From Chordicoccus furentiruminis (GTDB taxonomy: Bacteria > Bacillota > Clostridia > Lachnospirales > Lachnospiraceae), in the NCBI RefSeq assembly GCF_019355395.1, contig NZ_CP048829.1, positions 2,521,001 to 2,585,000 of the forward strand: a stretch of 64,000 nt of DNA, in the 5' to 3' direction. The translations under genes were made by a program, and so were the position numbers. This document shows positions 9,963-18,039 of this stretch, piece by piece (position 1 is the stretch's first letter; every line of letters starts with the position of its first letter). The notes below the pieces were generated by a model that saw nothing but the letters and a program-made list of their open reading frames with translations, made no database searches and was not told the origin of the DNA.

Positions 9963-10379
9963 ATGAAGGAATTTTGGAACACGATCCAGGTGATCTTCAC
10001 CGGGGTGGGAGGATGGCTGGGGTGGTTTCTCGGCGGCTGTGACGGATTGCTTTATGCGTTGGTCCTGTTCGTGGTAGTCGATTACATCACCGGAGTGATG
10101 TGTGCTGCAACGGACCACAAGCTCTCCAGTGAGGTCGGCTTTAGGGGGATCTGCCGCAAGGTACTGATCTTTCTGCTTGTCGGCATCGGACACGTACTGG
10201 ATACACAGATTATTGGAACTGGCAGCGTACTTCGGACCGCTGTAATTTTCTTTTACCTTTCCAATGAAGGTGTGAGTCTTCTGGAGAATGCCGGACATCT
10301 GGGTCTTCCGATCCCAGAGAAACTGAAAATCGTGCTCGAACAGCTCCATGACAGAGCTGAGAAAGAAGGTGACGAGTAA
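9963..10379 (+). CDS. Phage holin (holin family 4 type)
   Basis: The 138-residue protein has three or four hydrophobic segments: residues 7-30 (Gly/Trp-rich), 31-48 (LLYALVLFVVVDYITGV), 68-83 (KVLIFLLVGIGHVL) and 92-104. The motif DYITGVMCA followed by S.VGFRGICRK and then EGVSLLENAGHLGLPIP is characteristic of the holin/toxin-secretion family 4. It makes the membrane lesion that releases endolysin at the end of infection. Its stop overlaps the endolysin start (TAATG), so lysis genes are coupled. The chosen ATG gives the normal family N-terminus. Confidence 0.9.
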   Translation: MKEFWNTIQVIFTGVGGWLGWFLGGCDGLLYALVLFVVVDYITGVMCAATDHKLSSEVGFRGICRKVLIFLLVGIGHVLDTQIIGTGSVLRTAVIFFYLSNEGVSLLENAGHLGLPIPEKLKIVLEQLHDRAEKEGDE

Positions 10380-12481
10380 TGGCATATACCAATAGCTCTA
10401 TGGTGGTATATACGAAACTCAGCCCGAATCACTCCGGGCAGCGGACACACAGCATTGATCGTATCACGCCCCACTGTGTAGTGGGGCAGTGCTCCGTTGA
10501 GACCCTGGGCAGTATCTTTGCACCGACTTCCCGGCAGGCGTCCTGCAATTATGGAATCGGAGCAGATGGGCGGGTCGGTATGTATGTGGAAGAGAAGAAT
10601 CGCAGCTGGTGTTCTTCCTCCAATGCGAATGATCAGCGGGCGGTCACTATCGAGTGCGCTTCTGACACGACAGAGCCGTATGCTTTCCGGGATATCGTAT
10701 ATCAGACCCTCATCAAGCTCTGCGTCGATATCTGCAAGCGCAACGGGAAAAACAAGCTCATCTGGATGGGCGATAAGGATAAAACACTCGCCTATACGCC
10801 AAAGGCTGGAGAGATGATCCTGACAGTCCATCGCTGGTTTGCGAATAAGTCCTGTCCGGGGAACTGGATGTATGCGCGGATGGGAAATTTGGCAGAAAAG
10901 GTGACTTCGCAGCTTTCTGGCAGCACTGTGGCAGAAGAGCCGGAAAAGAAAACCGGCCTGCAGGCGACGACATTGAAGAATCTGTCAGAAGGCGACGCGA
11001 TCAGGAAGGTGGGTGCTCTGTTCACTGCTGACCAGAAGAAGTCCGGTATCCTCGCTTCCGTATCTCTGGCGCAGTTCATACTGGAATCCGGATACGGAAA
11101 GACAGAGCTGGCCCAGAACGCCAATAACTGCTTTGGCATGAAGAAAACCCTCTCCGGAAACACCTGGGGCGGATCGACCTGGGACGGGAAATCCATCTAT
11201 ACGAAGAAGACACAGGAGGATGATGGGACTGGCAGGCTTTATACCATCACCGCTGATTTTCGGAAGTATCCCTGTGTCGAAGATTCCATCGCGGATCATA
11301 GCGCATACCTGCTCGGTGCGAAAAATGGCAGCAAGCTCCGGTATGAAGGACTCAAGGGATGCACGGATTATAAGAAGGCGGTGCAGATCATTAAGGATGG
11401 CGGATATGCTACCAGCACAACCTATGTGGCAAAGCTCTGTAATATTATCGAGCGCTGGAACCTGACGCAGTACGATGTGAAAAACGAAAGTGTACCGGTG
11501 ACAAAGCCGATCGCAGACCGCACCATTCATGACATCACAAAGGAAAACCTGTTCCAGGTGCCGAGAAGCCGAGGCAGCAATAAGATCCAGTTCATCGTTG
11601 TTCATTACCTTGGAGTTCCGAATGCCGATAACCCGAATCTGTACGGAGGCGGGTATGGCGGCCATTACAACATTAAGCGTGATGGGTCGGTCTACAAAGC
11701 AGCTGATCCGAAGACTGCTGTGGTGTGGCACTGCGGAGGCGGGCTGCAGGGCAGTAGCGGTCACAGCTTCTACCAGATCTGTACCAACTTCAATTCCATC
11801 GGAATCGAGTGCGGGGTCTGCTATACGGAAAATGTGAAGGAGGCCAGCGGTGACTCAGACAAGTGGTATTTCACCATGGAAACACAGGAGAGCCTTGTCT
11901 GGCTGGTGTCGAAGCTCATGGATGAGTACGGAATCAGCGCAGATCACGTGATCCGTCACTACGATGTGACCGGAAAGATCTGTCCGAATCCATATGTGAA
12001 GAATAATCGCCTGCGCACAAGCTGGACATGGGATGAATTCAAATCCCGCCTTACCGCGTACCGCAACAACGGTGGGTATGATGACGGGACTCCGGCAGAG
12101 GATACATCCTGGTATCGCGTCAGAAAGACATGGGCGGATACTTCCTCGCAGAAGGGAGCCTTCAAGGTGCTCGGCAACGCGAAGGAATGCGCTGACTCCA
12201 ATCCGGGATACAGCGTGTTCGATGCGGACGGTGTCAATATCTATACACCGAAAGCGTCTGCTCCGGCGGAGCCTGCGGTTCCGTTCCTTGTGAAGGTCAG
12301 CATCCGTGACCTGAATATCCGCAAAGGCGCCGGCACCAACTACGAGCGTACCGGGCAGTATACGGGTATCGGCGTTTTCACCATCATGGAAGTGAAGTCC
12401 GGCAAAGGCTCCACAGCCGGATGGGGACGGCTGAAATCCGGTGCGGGATGGATCTCGCTCGACTACTGCACACGCATCTGA
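10379..12481 (+). CDS. Endolysin with two amidase domains and a glucosaminidase domain
   Basis: This 700-residue lysin has an unusual order. Residues 1-165 are an N-acetylmuramoyl-L-alanine amidase of the Amidase_2 fold, with zinc histidines in ITPHCVVG and LTVHRWFANKSCPG. Residues about 195-365 are a glucosaminidase (LAQFILESGYGKTELA, NNCFGMK). Residues about 394-560 are a second Amidase_2 domain (FIVVHYLG, VIRHYDVTGKICPNP). Residues about 578-625 form a WYRVRKTW...VFDADG module seen next to lysin catalytic domains, and 640-700 are a bacterial SH3 domain (DLNIRKGAGTNY) for wall binding. It follows the holin directly and precedes a terminator. No signal peptide, as expected for holin-dependent export. 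Confidence 0.9.
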   Translation: MAYTNSSMVVYTKLSPNHSGQRTHSIDRITPHCVVGQCSVETLGSIFAPTSRQASCNYGIGADGRVGMYVEEKNRSWCSSSNANDQRAVTIECASDTTEPYAFRDIVYQTLIKLCVDICKRNGKNKLIWMGDKDKTLAYTPKAGEMILTVHRWFANKSCPGNWMYARMGNLAEKVTSQLSGSTVAEEPEKKTGLQATTLKNLSEGDAIRKVGALFTADQKKSGILASVSLAQFILESGYGKTELAQNANNCFGMKKTLSGNTWGGSTWDGKSIYTKKTQEDDGTGRLYTITADFRKYPCVEDSIADHSAYLLGAKNGSKLRYEGLKGCTDYKKAVQIIKDGGYATSTTYVAKLCNIIERWNLTQYDVKNESVPVTKPIADRTIHDITKENLFQVPRSRGSNKIQFIVVHYLGVPNADNPNLYGGGYGGHYNIKRDGSVYKAADPKTAVVWHCGGGLQGSSGHSFYQICTNFNSIGIECGVCYTENVKEASGDSDKWYFTMETQESLVWLVSKLMDEYGISADHVIRHYDVTGKICPNPYVKNNRLRTSWTWDEFKSRLTAYRNNGGYDDGTPAEDTSWYRVRKTWADTSSQKGAFKVLGNAKECADSNPGYSVFDADGVNIYTPKASAPAEPAVPFLVKVSIRDLNIRKGAGTNYERTGQYTGIGVFTIMEVKSGKGSTAGWGRLKSGAGWISLDYCTRI

Positions 12482-12492
12482 TTATAAACTTA

Positions 12493-12536
12493 CGCCTGGC
12501 TGTATCTCTTCGGGGATGCGGCCAGGCGCTTTTTTT
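12493..12536 (+). terminator. Intrinsic terminator of the phage late operon
   Basis: An 8-bp perfect stem (CGCCTGGC / GCCAGGCG) with a 20-base loop is followed by seven T residues, 12 bases after the endolysin stop. It should end the late transcript and separate it from the recombinase block. Confidence 0.88.
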
Positions 12537-12611
12537 ATTTCACTCCCACTGTAAAACCGACGGACTTCTGGGCGTAGGAAGGTGAACGAACAAACGATGG
12601 GAGTGAGCCTT

Positions 12612-13037
12612 ATGACAAAAGAAGAGAAAAACAGCATCGCGAGGATGCGGAAAAACGGATGCAGCTATTCACAGATCGCTCGGGAACTGGGAGTGAATGA
12701 AAATACAGTGAAGACCTTCTGCCGCAGGAACGGACTGACGGGAACGACAGAGGAAATGCCGGAGCCCGTGTTCCCCGGGATCACTGAGAAACCCTGCCGC
12801 CAGTGCGGAAAGCCGGTCATCCAGTACCCAGGGCGCAAGGAGAAGAAGTTCTGCTGTGACGCCTGCAGGAATAAATGGTGGAACAGCCACCTCTCCCAGG
12901 TGAAGCGCAAGGCCATGTACGAATACACTTGTCCGGCCTGCGGTAGCACCTTCTACGCCTACGGCAATCGGAACAGAAAATACTGCTCACACGAGTGCTA
13001 CGTTGAGGCGCGGTTTGGAGGTGCGGCATGCAGATGA
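12612..13037 (+). CDS. Helix-turn-helix and zinc-finger DNA-binding protein of recombinase block
   Basis: The 141-residue product starts MTKEEKNSIARMRKNGCSYS, then QIARELGVNENTVKTFCRRNG, a resolvase/sigma-like helix-turn-helix (residues about 8-42). Two cysteine clusters follow: CRQCGKPV...FCCDACRNKWW (about 62-90) and CPACGSTF...YCSHEC (about 105-130), probably two zinc ribbons. GGGAG lies eight bases before this ATG; an upstream GTG is possible. It overlaps the next gene by 10 bases. Small proteins of this type commonly precede serine recombinases in Clostridia; a recombination directionality or regulatory role is only an inference. Confidence 0.65.
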   Translation: MTKEEKNSIARMRKNGCSYSQIARELGVNENTVKTFCRRNGLTGTTEEMPEPVFPGITEKPCRQCGKPVIQYPGRKEKKFCCDACRNKWWNSHLSQVKRKAMYEYTCPACGSTFYAYGNRNRKYCSHECYVEARFGGAACR

Positions 13038-13252
13038 CACAGGAAGAATTCGACCGGGAACGGCGATACCAGACCATCATGCATTTCGTGCGGAAGATGT
13101 TCGAGGAGGGGCTGATCTCCGAGGAGGAATACCATCAAATTGATACAAGGAACCGCCAGAAACTGCACCCTAAGACGGGTGATCTTTTGAGCGGAAAGTT
13201 CTTGATATGTGCCTCCGATTACGGGAATATGTCACACGGAAAGGAGGCATGA
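13028..13252 (+). CDS. SHOCT-like small protein upstream of recombinases
   Basis: A 74-residue protein, start overlapping the preceding gene. Its middle, KMFEEGLISEEEYHQID, matches the short C-terminal (SHOCT) motif of about 30 residues found in many Firmicutes small proteins. In mobile elements a protein like this often precedes large serine recombinases. Function unknown. The stop lies four bases before the recombinase ATG. Confidence 0.65.
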   Translation: MQMTQEEFDRERRYQTIMHFVRKMFEEGLISEEEYHQIDTRNRQKLHPKTGDLLSGKFLICASDYGNMSHGKEA

Positions 13253-13256
13253 CAGC

Positions 13257-15023
13257 ATGAAAAATGTGAGAAAACTGGAGCCTTCCGCGCCTGTTGTCAA
13301 GGCGAAAAAGCGTGTCGCGGCCTATGCCCGCATCTCGATGGAATCGGAACGGATGAGCCATTCCCTCTCCGCGCAGATCAGCTACTACAACGACAAGATC
13401 CAGAAGAATCCGGACTGGCTGTTCGCGGGGGTGTACGCCGACAACGGCATCTCCGGGACCGGAACGGAAAAGCGGGATGAGTTCAACCGCCTGATCGCAG
13501 ACTGCGATGCCGGAAGGATCGACCTGGTGCTGACAAAGTCCATCAGCCGTTTTGCCCGCAACACGGTAGACCTGTTGGAGACAGTCAGGCACTTGAAGGA
13601 AATCGGCGTGGAAGTATGGTTCGAGCGTGAAAACATCCGCTCGATGGACGGGGATGGCGAGCTGATGCTTTCCATCCTCGCTTCATTTGCCCAGGAAGAA
13701 AGCCGGAGCATTTCCGACAACGTGAAATGGGGTACCAGGAAGCGTTTTGAACAGGGACTGCCGAACGGACACTTCCGTGTGTACGGATACAAATGGGAAG
13801 GTGATGACCTCGTCATCGTGCCGGAGGAAGCGGTCATTGTGAAGCGCATTTTCCAGAACTATCTTGACGGCAAGTCCAGGCTTGAGACCGAGCGGGAATT
13901 TGCCGCGGAGGGCATAACGACAAGGGATGGCTGCCGATGGGTCGATTCCAACATTGCCACGGTGCTCAAAAACTGCACATACACAGGCGACCTTCTCCTG
14001 CAGAAGGAGTACATCTCCGACCCGATCACCAAGAAGCGGAAAAAGAACCGGGGGGAGCTGCCGCAGTACTTTGTGGCGGATCACCATGAAGCCATCATTG
14101 ACCGGGAAACTTTTGACTATGTGCAGAGCGAGATAAAGCGGCGGGCAGAACTTGGCCCCCTCGCAAACAAGTCGCTCAACATCACCTGTTTTTCCGGAAA
14201 GATCAAATGTGAGAAATGCGGTCTGAGCCTGATGCGGAACACCCGCACCAACCGCGCGAAAAACTCTCAGCTTGGCGACAAGCTGATTGGCTGGGTCTGC
14301 GGTTCCAGAAAAAAGAAAGGCCACACCTGCTCAACAAGGGAGATCCCGGACAGATTCCTCAGAAAGACCTGCGCGGAAGCCCTGGGGCTTGACGAGTTTG
14401 ACGAGGATGTTTTTAACGAGAAGGTTGATTTCATCTCGGTCCCGGACAACGGCCTGCTGACCTTCCATTTCAAGGACGGGACGGAAAAGACTCTGGAATG
14501 GGTGAATACCGCAAAGAAGGACTGCTGGACCGCGGAATACCGGGCAAGGGCATCGCAGTACAGAAGGACCGTCAGGGCAAAGGGAAAGAAGGGTTCATCG
14601 TGCTTTACCTGCAAGATAAAGTGCGGTGTCTGCGGAAGCAACTACACGGGCGAATCGTACAAGGGGATGCGCTACTGGCGCTGCAAGCCGAACAGGGACA
14701 ACACTTCCCTACGGGATGACGCACTCCGGGAACTTTCCGCTGAAGTCCTCGGACTGGATTCCTTTGATGATGACATCTTCGAGGAGCGGATCGACAGCAT
14801 CCTTGTCCAGGGCAGCACCCTGACATTTCGTTTCACGGACGGACATGAGGTGCTGCGTGAGTGGGTGCCGCCAAAGCGGCGGAGCCACAAGCACACGGAT
14901 GAATACAAGGAGTACATGAGTCGGGTGATGAAGGAAAAATGGACTCCGGAAAGGAAGGCGGCAATGAGTGAAAAAATGAAGGCAATAAGGAAGGAACGTG
15001 GTAACAAATGGCAAAACAGGTAA
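13257..15023 (+). CDS. Large serine recombinase (first of tandem pair)
   Basis: This 588-residue protein begins 8 bases after AGGAGG. Residues 20-165 are the resolvase catalytic domain: AAYARIS with the nucleophilic serine, GVYADNGISGTG, and LTKSISRFARN with the catalytic arginine. Residues about 180-285 are the recombinase domain (YGYKW..., YTGDLLLQKEY). Two zinc beta-ribbons follow (CEKCGLSL near 325; CGVCGSNYTG near 460), so the zinc region seems duplicated compared with the second recombinase. The last 45 residues are highly basic (HKHTDEYKEYMSRVMKEKW...). It overlaps the next gene by 16 bases. Likely function: prophage integration or excision. Confidence 0.9.
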   Translation: MKNVRKLEPSAPVVKAKKRVAAYARISMESERMSHSLSAQISYYNDKIQKNPDWLFAGVYADNGISGTGTEKRDEFNRLIADCDAGRIDLVLTKSISRFARNTVDLLETVRHLKEIGVEVWFERENIRSMDGDGELMLSILASFAQEESRSISDNVKWGTRKRFEQGLPNGHFRVYGYKWEGDDLVIVPEEAVIVKRIFQNYLDGKSRLETEREFAAEGITTRDGCRWVDSNIATVLKNCTYTGDLLLQKEYISDPITKKRKKNRGELPQYFVADHHEAIIDRETFDYVQSEIKRRAELGPLANKSLNITCFSGKIKCEKCGLSLMRNTRTNRAKNSQLGDKLIGWVCGSRKKKGHTCSTREIPDRFLRKTCAEALGLDEFDEDVFNEKVDFISVPDNGLLTFHFKDGTEKTLEWVNTAKKDCWTAEYRARASQYRRTVRAKGKKGSSCFTCKIKCGVCGSNYTGESYKGMRYWRCKPNRDNTSLRDDALRELSAEVLGLDSFDDDIFEERIDSILVQGSTLTFRFTDGHEVLREWVPPKRRSHKHTDEYKEYMSRVMKEKWTPERKAAMSEKMKAIRKERGNKWQNR

Positions 15024-16582
15024 CGAAGATTCCGGCGACGGTCAGCCAGTTCACGGCCGCGCCGATTAACAGCCGGGCCAAGCGGAAGGTGGCTGGGTAC
15101 GCCCGCGTATCAACAGATCACGATGAGCAGCTGACAAGCTACGAGGCACAGCTGGACTACTACACCACGCTCATCCAGGGACATGATGACTGGGAGTTCG
15201 CGGGAATGTATTCTGACGAAGGTATCACCGGGACAAGCGTAAAAAAGCGCGAGGGTTTCCAGTCGATGGTGGCGGATGCCCTTGCCGGGAAAATCGACCT
15301 CATCATCACGAAGAGCGTCAGCCGGTTCGCCAGAAACACGGTGGACAGCCTTTCCACCATCCGGGAACTGAAGGAGCATAACACAGAGGTCTATTTCGAG
15401 AAGGAAAACATCTGGACCTTCGACTCCAAAGGGGAACTGCTCATCACGATCATGAGCAGCCTTGCCCAGGAAGAAAGCCGGAGCATTTCGGAGAACGTCA
15501 CATGGGGGCATCGGAAGCGGATGGCAGACGGGAAGGTGAGCATCCCCTTTAGCACTTTCATCGGTTACGATAAAGGCGAGGACGGCACCCTGGTAGTAAA
15601 CCCAGAGCAGGCAAAGATCATCAAACTCATCTTCGGGGAATACCTCGCAGGGCTTTCCTGCCACGCCATCGCGGACAAACTGACGACGATGGGCATCAAG
15701 ACGCCGAGAGGGAAGGACAAATGGAGCCAGACTACGGTCAAGAGCATCCTCCAGAATGAGAAGTACAAAGGTGACGCCCTCCTGCAAAAGTATTACACGC
15801 CGGACTTCCTGACGAAAAAGCAGGTACACAATAATGGGGAGATTCCGCAATATTATGTGGAGAACAACCACGAAGCAATCATCGAGCCTGAAATCTTCGA
15901 CCGGGTACAGGACATCTTCCGGGAACGCTCGAAGAAGCGCGGCTACAGCGGCGTCACGATTTTCTCCTCGAAGGTTCAATGCGGAAACTGCGGCGCGTGG
16001 TACGGCTCGAAGGTTTGGCACAGCACGGACAGATACCGCAAGGTGGTCTGGCAGTGCAACGCCAAGTTCAAAGACAAGACCAGATGCGCCACACCGCACC
16101 TGACGGAGGATGAGATCAAAGACGCTTTCATCCGGGTAGTGAACAGCTTGGTCACCGACAAGGACGAGGTGCTTGCGGAACTGAAGGCGGTGCAGGCTGA
16201 ACTCTCCGGCACCAAAGAGCTGGAAGCCGAGCAGAGGCGGCTTGCGGAGCAGATGAATGTGGATGCCGATGCCGTCCAGGAGATCATCGCGGTGAACGCC
16301 CGGGTGGCGCAGGACCAGGCGGAATACAACGTCCGCTACGAGGCGCTCGTTTCCCGGTTTGAAACCACCAAGGCACAGTACGAGAAGGTCACGGCGGAAA
16401 TTACAGCGAAGGGTGTCCGCAGGCGGGAGTTCGGACGGTTCATCCAGTCGGTGGAGAAACTGCCGAAGATCGTCACGGAATTTGACGAAGCCCTCTGGGG
16501 AAGCCTGGTCGACCATCTGACGGTGTACAGCAAGGACAACATGGTATTCACACTGTCAAGTGGGATGGAAATAAAAGCATAG
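15008..16582 (+). CDS. Large serine recombinase (second of tandem pair)
   Basis: A 524-residue serine recombinase. The catalytic domain (residues 20-165) shows GYARVSTD, GMYSDEGITGTS and ITKSVSRFARN. The recombinase domain is at about 185-290, a single zinc ribbon (CGNCGAWYGSK ... CNAKFKDKTRC) at about 320-360, and a long coiled coil at about 375-470 before the C-terminus. This is the standard architecture, and includes the coiled coil missing from the first recombinase. The two overlap and must be co-translated; they may act together or as integrase plus accessory. A terminator follows. Confidence 0.9.
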   Translation: MAKQVTKIPATVSQFTAAPINSRAKRKVAGYARVSTDHDEQLTSYEAQLDYYTTLIQGHDDWEFAGMYSDEGITGTSVKKREGFQSMVADALAGKIDLIITKSVSRFARNTVDSLSTIRELKEHNTEVYFEKENIWTFDSKGELLITIMSSLAQEESRSISENVTWGHRKRMADGKVSIPFSTFIGYDKGEDGTLVVNPEQAKIIKLIFGEYLAGLSCHAIADKLTTMGIKTPRGKDKWSQTTVKSILQNEKYKGDALLQKYYTPDFLTKKQVHNNGEIPQYYVENNHEAIIEPEIFDRVQDIFRERSKKRGYSGVTIFSSKVQCGNCGAWYGSKVWHSTDRYRKVVWQCNAKFKDKTRCATPHLTEDEIKDAFIRVVNSLVTDKDEVLAELKAVQAELSGTKELEAEQRRLAEQMNVDADAVQEIIAVNARVAQDQAEYNVRYEALVSRFETTKAQYEKVTAEITAKGVRRREFGRFIQSVEKLPKIVTEFDEALWGSLVDHLTVYSKDNMVFTLSSGMEIKA

Positions 16583-16596
16583 GCACGGTCGGAACG

Positions 16597-16630
16597 GCGC
16601 TTCACTTCTTCGGAGGTGAGGCGCTTTTTT
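16597..16630 (+). terminator. Intrinsic terminator after recombinases
   Basis: Arms GCGCTTCACTT and AGGTGAGGCGC (two G-U pairs) enclose a CTTCGG loop and are followed by six T residues. It lies 15 bases after the second recombinase and probably marks the end of prophage transcription. Confidence 0.87.
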
Positions 16631-16673
16631 ACGTTGCAGGGACTGGAAAAAAGGAGCAGGCAGTGATAAAATG

Positions 16674-16693
16674 AATTGAAGTATAATTCAATT
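16674..16693. promoter_or_regulatory. Inverted-repeat operator over a -10 box
   Basis: A perfect 7-bp inverted repeat (AATTGAA, six bases, TTCAATT) overlaps TATAAT at 16682-16687, 29 bases before the XRE gene start. A -35 box at normal spacing is poor. The geometry suits autorepression by the XRE protein encoded directly downstream. The link is inferred from position only. Confidence 0.45.
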
Positions 16694-16721
16694 ATTTGAA
16701 ACCGAAACACGGAGAAGAACT

Positions 16722-16946
16722 ATGCTGAAGAACAACATAGAGATGGACGTAAAAATGAGATGCATCGAAGCCGGGACAACGCAGTCTCAGATTGCCCAGA
16801 ATATCGGAACGTCCCCGTCAAACGTGAATAAACTTGTCCGTAATAAAGAACAGGTGATGAATAAGACCTTCCTCGCCATGATGGAGGATCTTGGTTATGA
16901 TGTTCGACTTACCTATGAAAAACGGGAGCAGTCGATTGGCAAATAG
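16722..16946 (+). CDS. XRE-family repressor, small
   Basis: A 74-residue protein almost wholly made of a helix-turn-helix: MRCIEAGTTQSQIAQNIGTSPSNVNKLVRNKE, with the recognition helix at SPSNVNKLV. GGAG lies ahead of the ATG. It is the first gene of a short operon with the two small genes that follow, and is preceded by an inverted repeat over its probable promoter. It may be the antitoxin or regulator of that operon, or a leftover repressor of the adjacent element. Confidence 0.75.
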   Translation: MLKNNIEMDVKMRCIEAGTTQSQIAQNIGTSPSNVNKLVRNKEQVMNKTFLAMMEDLGYDVRLTYEKREQSIGK

Positions 16947-16961
16947 GAAGGGGTGTGTACA

Positions 16962-17426
16962 TTGGATGAGAACACAAAAAAGAGAATAACTGCTTACTAC
17001 GAGCTTCTTGCTCAAAAAGAAAACAATCCATCTGCAGCAAAAACCATGAAGAATATGGTGGAGCAGTTGACGGATGAAGAAGCAGCGGCCTTGGAGCAGA
17101 AACTCTCTGGAAATGATGCCATGTATAAGAGACTGAAGGCGTATGCAACAGCATTCTCGTCCATGATGGTGGCGGAACCGTCTACGCCATATGGAATTGA
17201 TGAGCAAGGTAAAAACGCAAAAGCCATGAATGAATTGCAATCCGCTTTCGGGAATTATGATACCGATCAGGATATTAGTGAGGAAATCAACGGTAACACC
17301 TTTACCTATAAAAAGACCTTTCCGATTGAAGAATACCGGGAGGAACTTGCAGCAATTGGAAATGAAGAAACCGGAAATCAGTGGTACGTCAAACTGGATG
17401 ATGAAGGAAGGTTGGTGATCTACTGA
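16962..17426 (+). CDS. Unknown acidic protein, candidate antitoxin
   Basis: About 154 residues from the TTG at 16962; a GTG at 16953 is too close to the AGGAAGGGG ribosome site. The N-terminal 90 residues are helical and rich in Lys, Glu and Ala (TMKNMVEQLTDEEAAALEQKL); the C-terminal part looks beta-rich and ends GNQWYVKLDDEGRLVIY. No family is recognised. Its stop overlaps the next gene's start (TGATG), so the two products are probably made in fixed ratio. That coupling, the acidic helical character and the MazF/PemK-like neighbour suggest an antitoxin, but no DNA-binding motif was seen. Confidence 0.5.
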   Translation: MDENTKKRITAYYELLAQKENNPSAAKTMKNMVEQLTDEEAAALEQKLSGNDAMYKRLKAYATAFSSMMVAEPSTPYGIDEQGKNAKAMNELQSAFGNYDTDQDISEEINGNTFTYKKTFPIEEYREELAAIGNEETGNQWYVKLDDEGRLVIY

Positions 17427-17818
17427 TGGAATATGGTAAAGGCACAATTATTCTGAAACAAGGAATCATATTCAAAGATAATCAATCCAGAGACTCAAAA
17501 ATCTGCCATCCCGCGATGATTGCAATTGCGACTGATAGCATCACGGATGAAACATACTACCTGACAATGACCAGTCAGGTTCATAAATATGCGATTTATG
17601 AAGAGCGTTATTTTCTGTTGGGGCAGGATCTTTTTGAAATTGCAAATCTGGATAGGCCCTCAATGATCAACCTGCAGAACATTTACAAAGAACGAATTCG
17701 TGAGAAAAAGGTCGGAGGACTTCCGCCAAGGCTGTACAGAGAAGTTATTAGGAAGTTCAAACAGTACCAGGAAACATCTCCAGACCCGTTGTATGCAGAG
17801 CTAAAAATGCATTTGTAA
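17426..17818 (+). CDS. Possible PemK/MazF-like toxin
   Basis: A 130-residue protein starting MEYGKGTIILKQGIIFKDNQ. A basic segment with KICHPAMIAIATDS resembles the RPALVI-type second strand of PemK/MazF endoribonucleases, and YYLTMTSQVHKYAI resembles their following strand. The second half (LDRPSMINLQNIYKERI, then a Lys/Arg-rich helix) is compatible with that fold. The match is by pattern only and no catalytic residue can be assigned safely. It is translationally coupled to the acidic gene upstream, giving a likely toxin-antitoxin arrangement at the edge of the defence island. Confidence 0.45.
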   Translation: MEYGKGTIILKQGIIFKDNQSRDSKICHPAMIAIATDSITDETYYLTMTSQVHKYAIYEERYFLLGQDLFEIANLDRPSMINLQNIYKERIREKKVGGLPPRLYREVIRKFKQYQETSPDPLYAELKMHL

Positions 17819-17844
17819 TTCCTGTTTTATTGGAGAAATGAAGG

Positions 17845-18039
17845 ATGAAGTCAATTCCGAATAAAGAATACGAAGAATTCCAGAGATACAAAAGCGACAA
17901 GCTGAACGGTCGCATCCTGACTCCGGACGGTCTGCGCTTTATCATTGAAGCCCATGACTACGATGCTCAGAAGATCGGGCAGCACTTCCTGGACATGCTT
18001 CCGAAGATCTGGGAATGGACGAAGAAGGAATACCAATAA
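17845..18039 (+). CDS. Small protein with KEYEEFQ domain, unknown function
   Basis: A 64-residue protein: the segment KEYEEFQRYKSDKLNG, then ILTPDGLRFI and IGQHFLDML. The same domain forms the N-terminus of the acetyltransferase at 38,544, where residues KEYEEFQQYLYNKAHG, TPDTLELI and IGKQLLEM align with it in order. A GAAATGAAGGA sequence gives a ribosome site. The stop is shared with the ATG of the downstream pglX fragment (TAATG). It could be a complete small protein or the stump of a longer gene cut when the BREX region was rearranged. Confidence 0.55.
   Translation: MKSIPNKEYEEFQRYKSDKLNGRILTPDGLRFIIEAHDYDAQKIGQHFLDMLPKIWEWTKKEYQ

Larger units (their letters stand above)
1..16630 (+). 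mobile_element. Prophage, late (tail-lysis-recombinase) end
   Basis: All genes here run on the plus strand in the usual late order of a Gram-positive siphophage: tape measure, Dit, Tal, fibres, holin, endolysin, then recombinases. Spacing is tight, with ATGA or TAATG overlaps at several junctions. The left end lies outside the window. The right end is probably near the terminator after the second recombinase, where gene content changes to host defence genes. No attachment-site repeat could be fixed, because its partner would lie outside the window. The intact lysis, fibre and recombinase frames suggest a recent or functional prophage, but the head genes cannot be assessed here. Confidence 0.85.

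Noticed and set aside
15110-16516. Long minus-strand open frame of 468 codons opposite the second recombinase
   Set aside because: It is a shadow of the recombinase codons. It has no ribosome site, no family signature, and the plus-strand frame shows all serine recombinase motifs.
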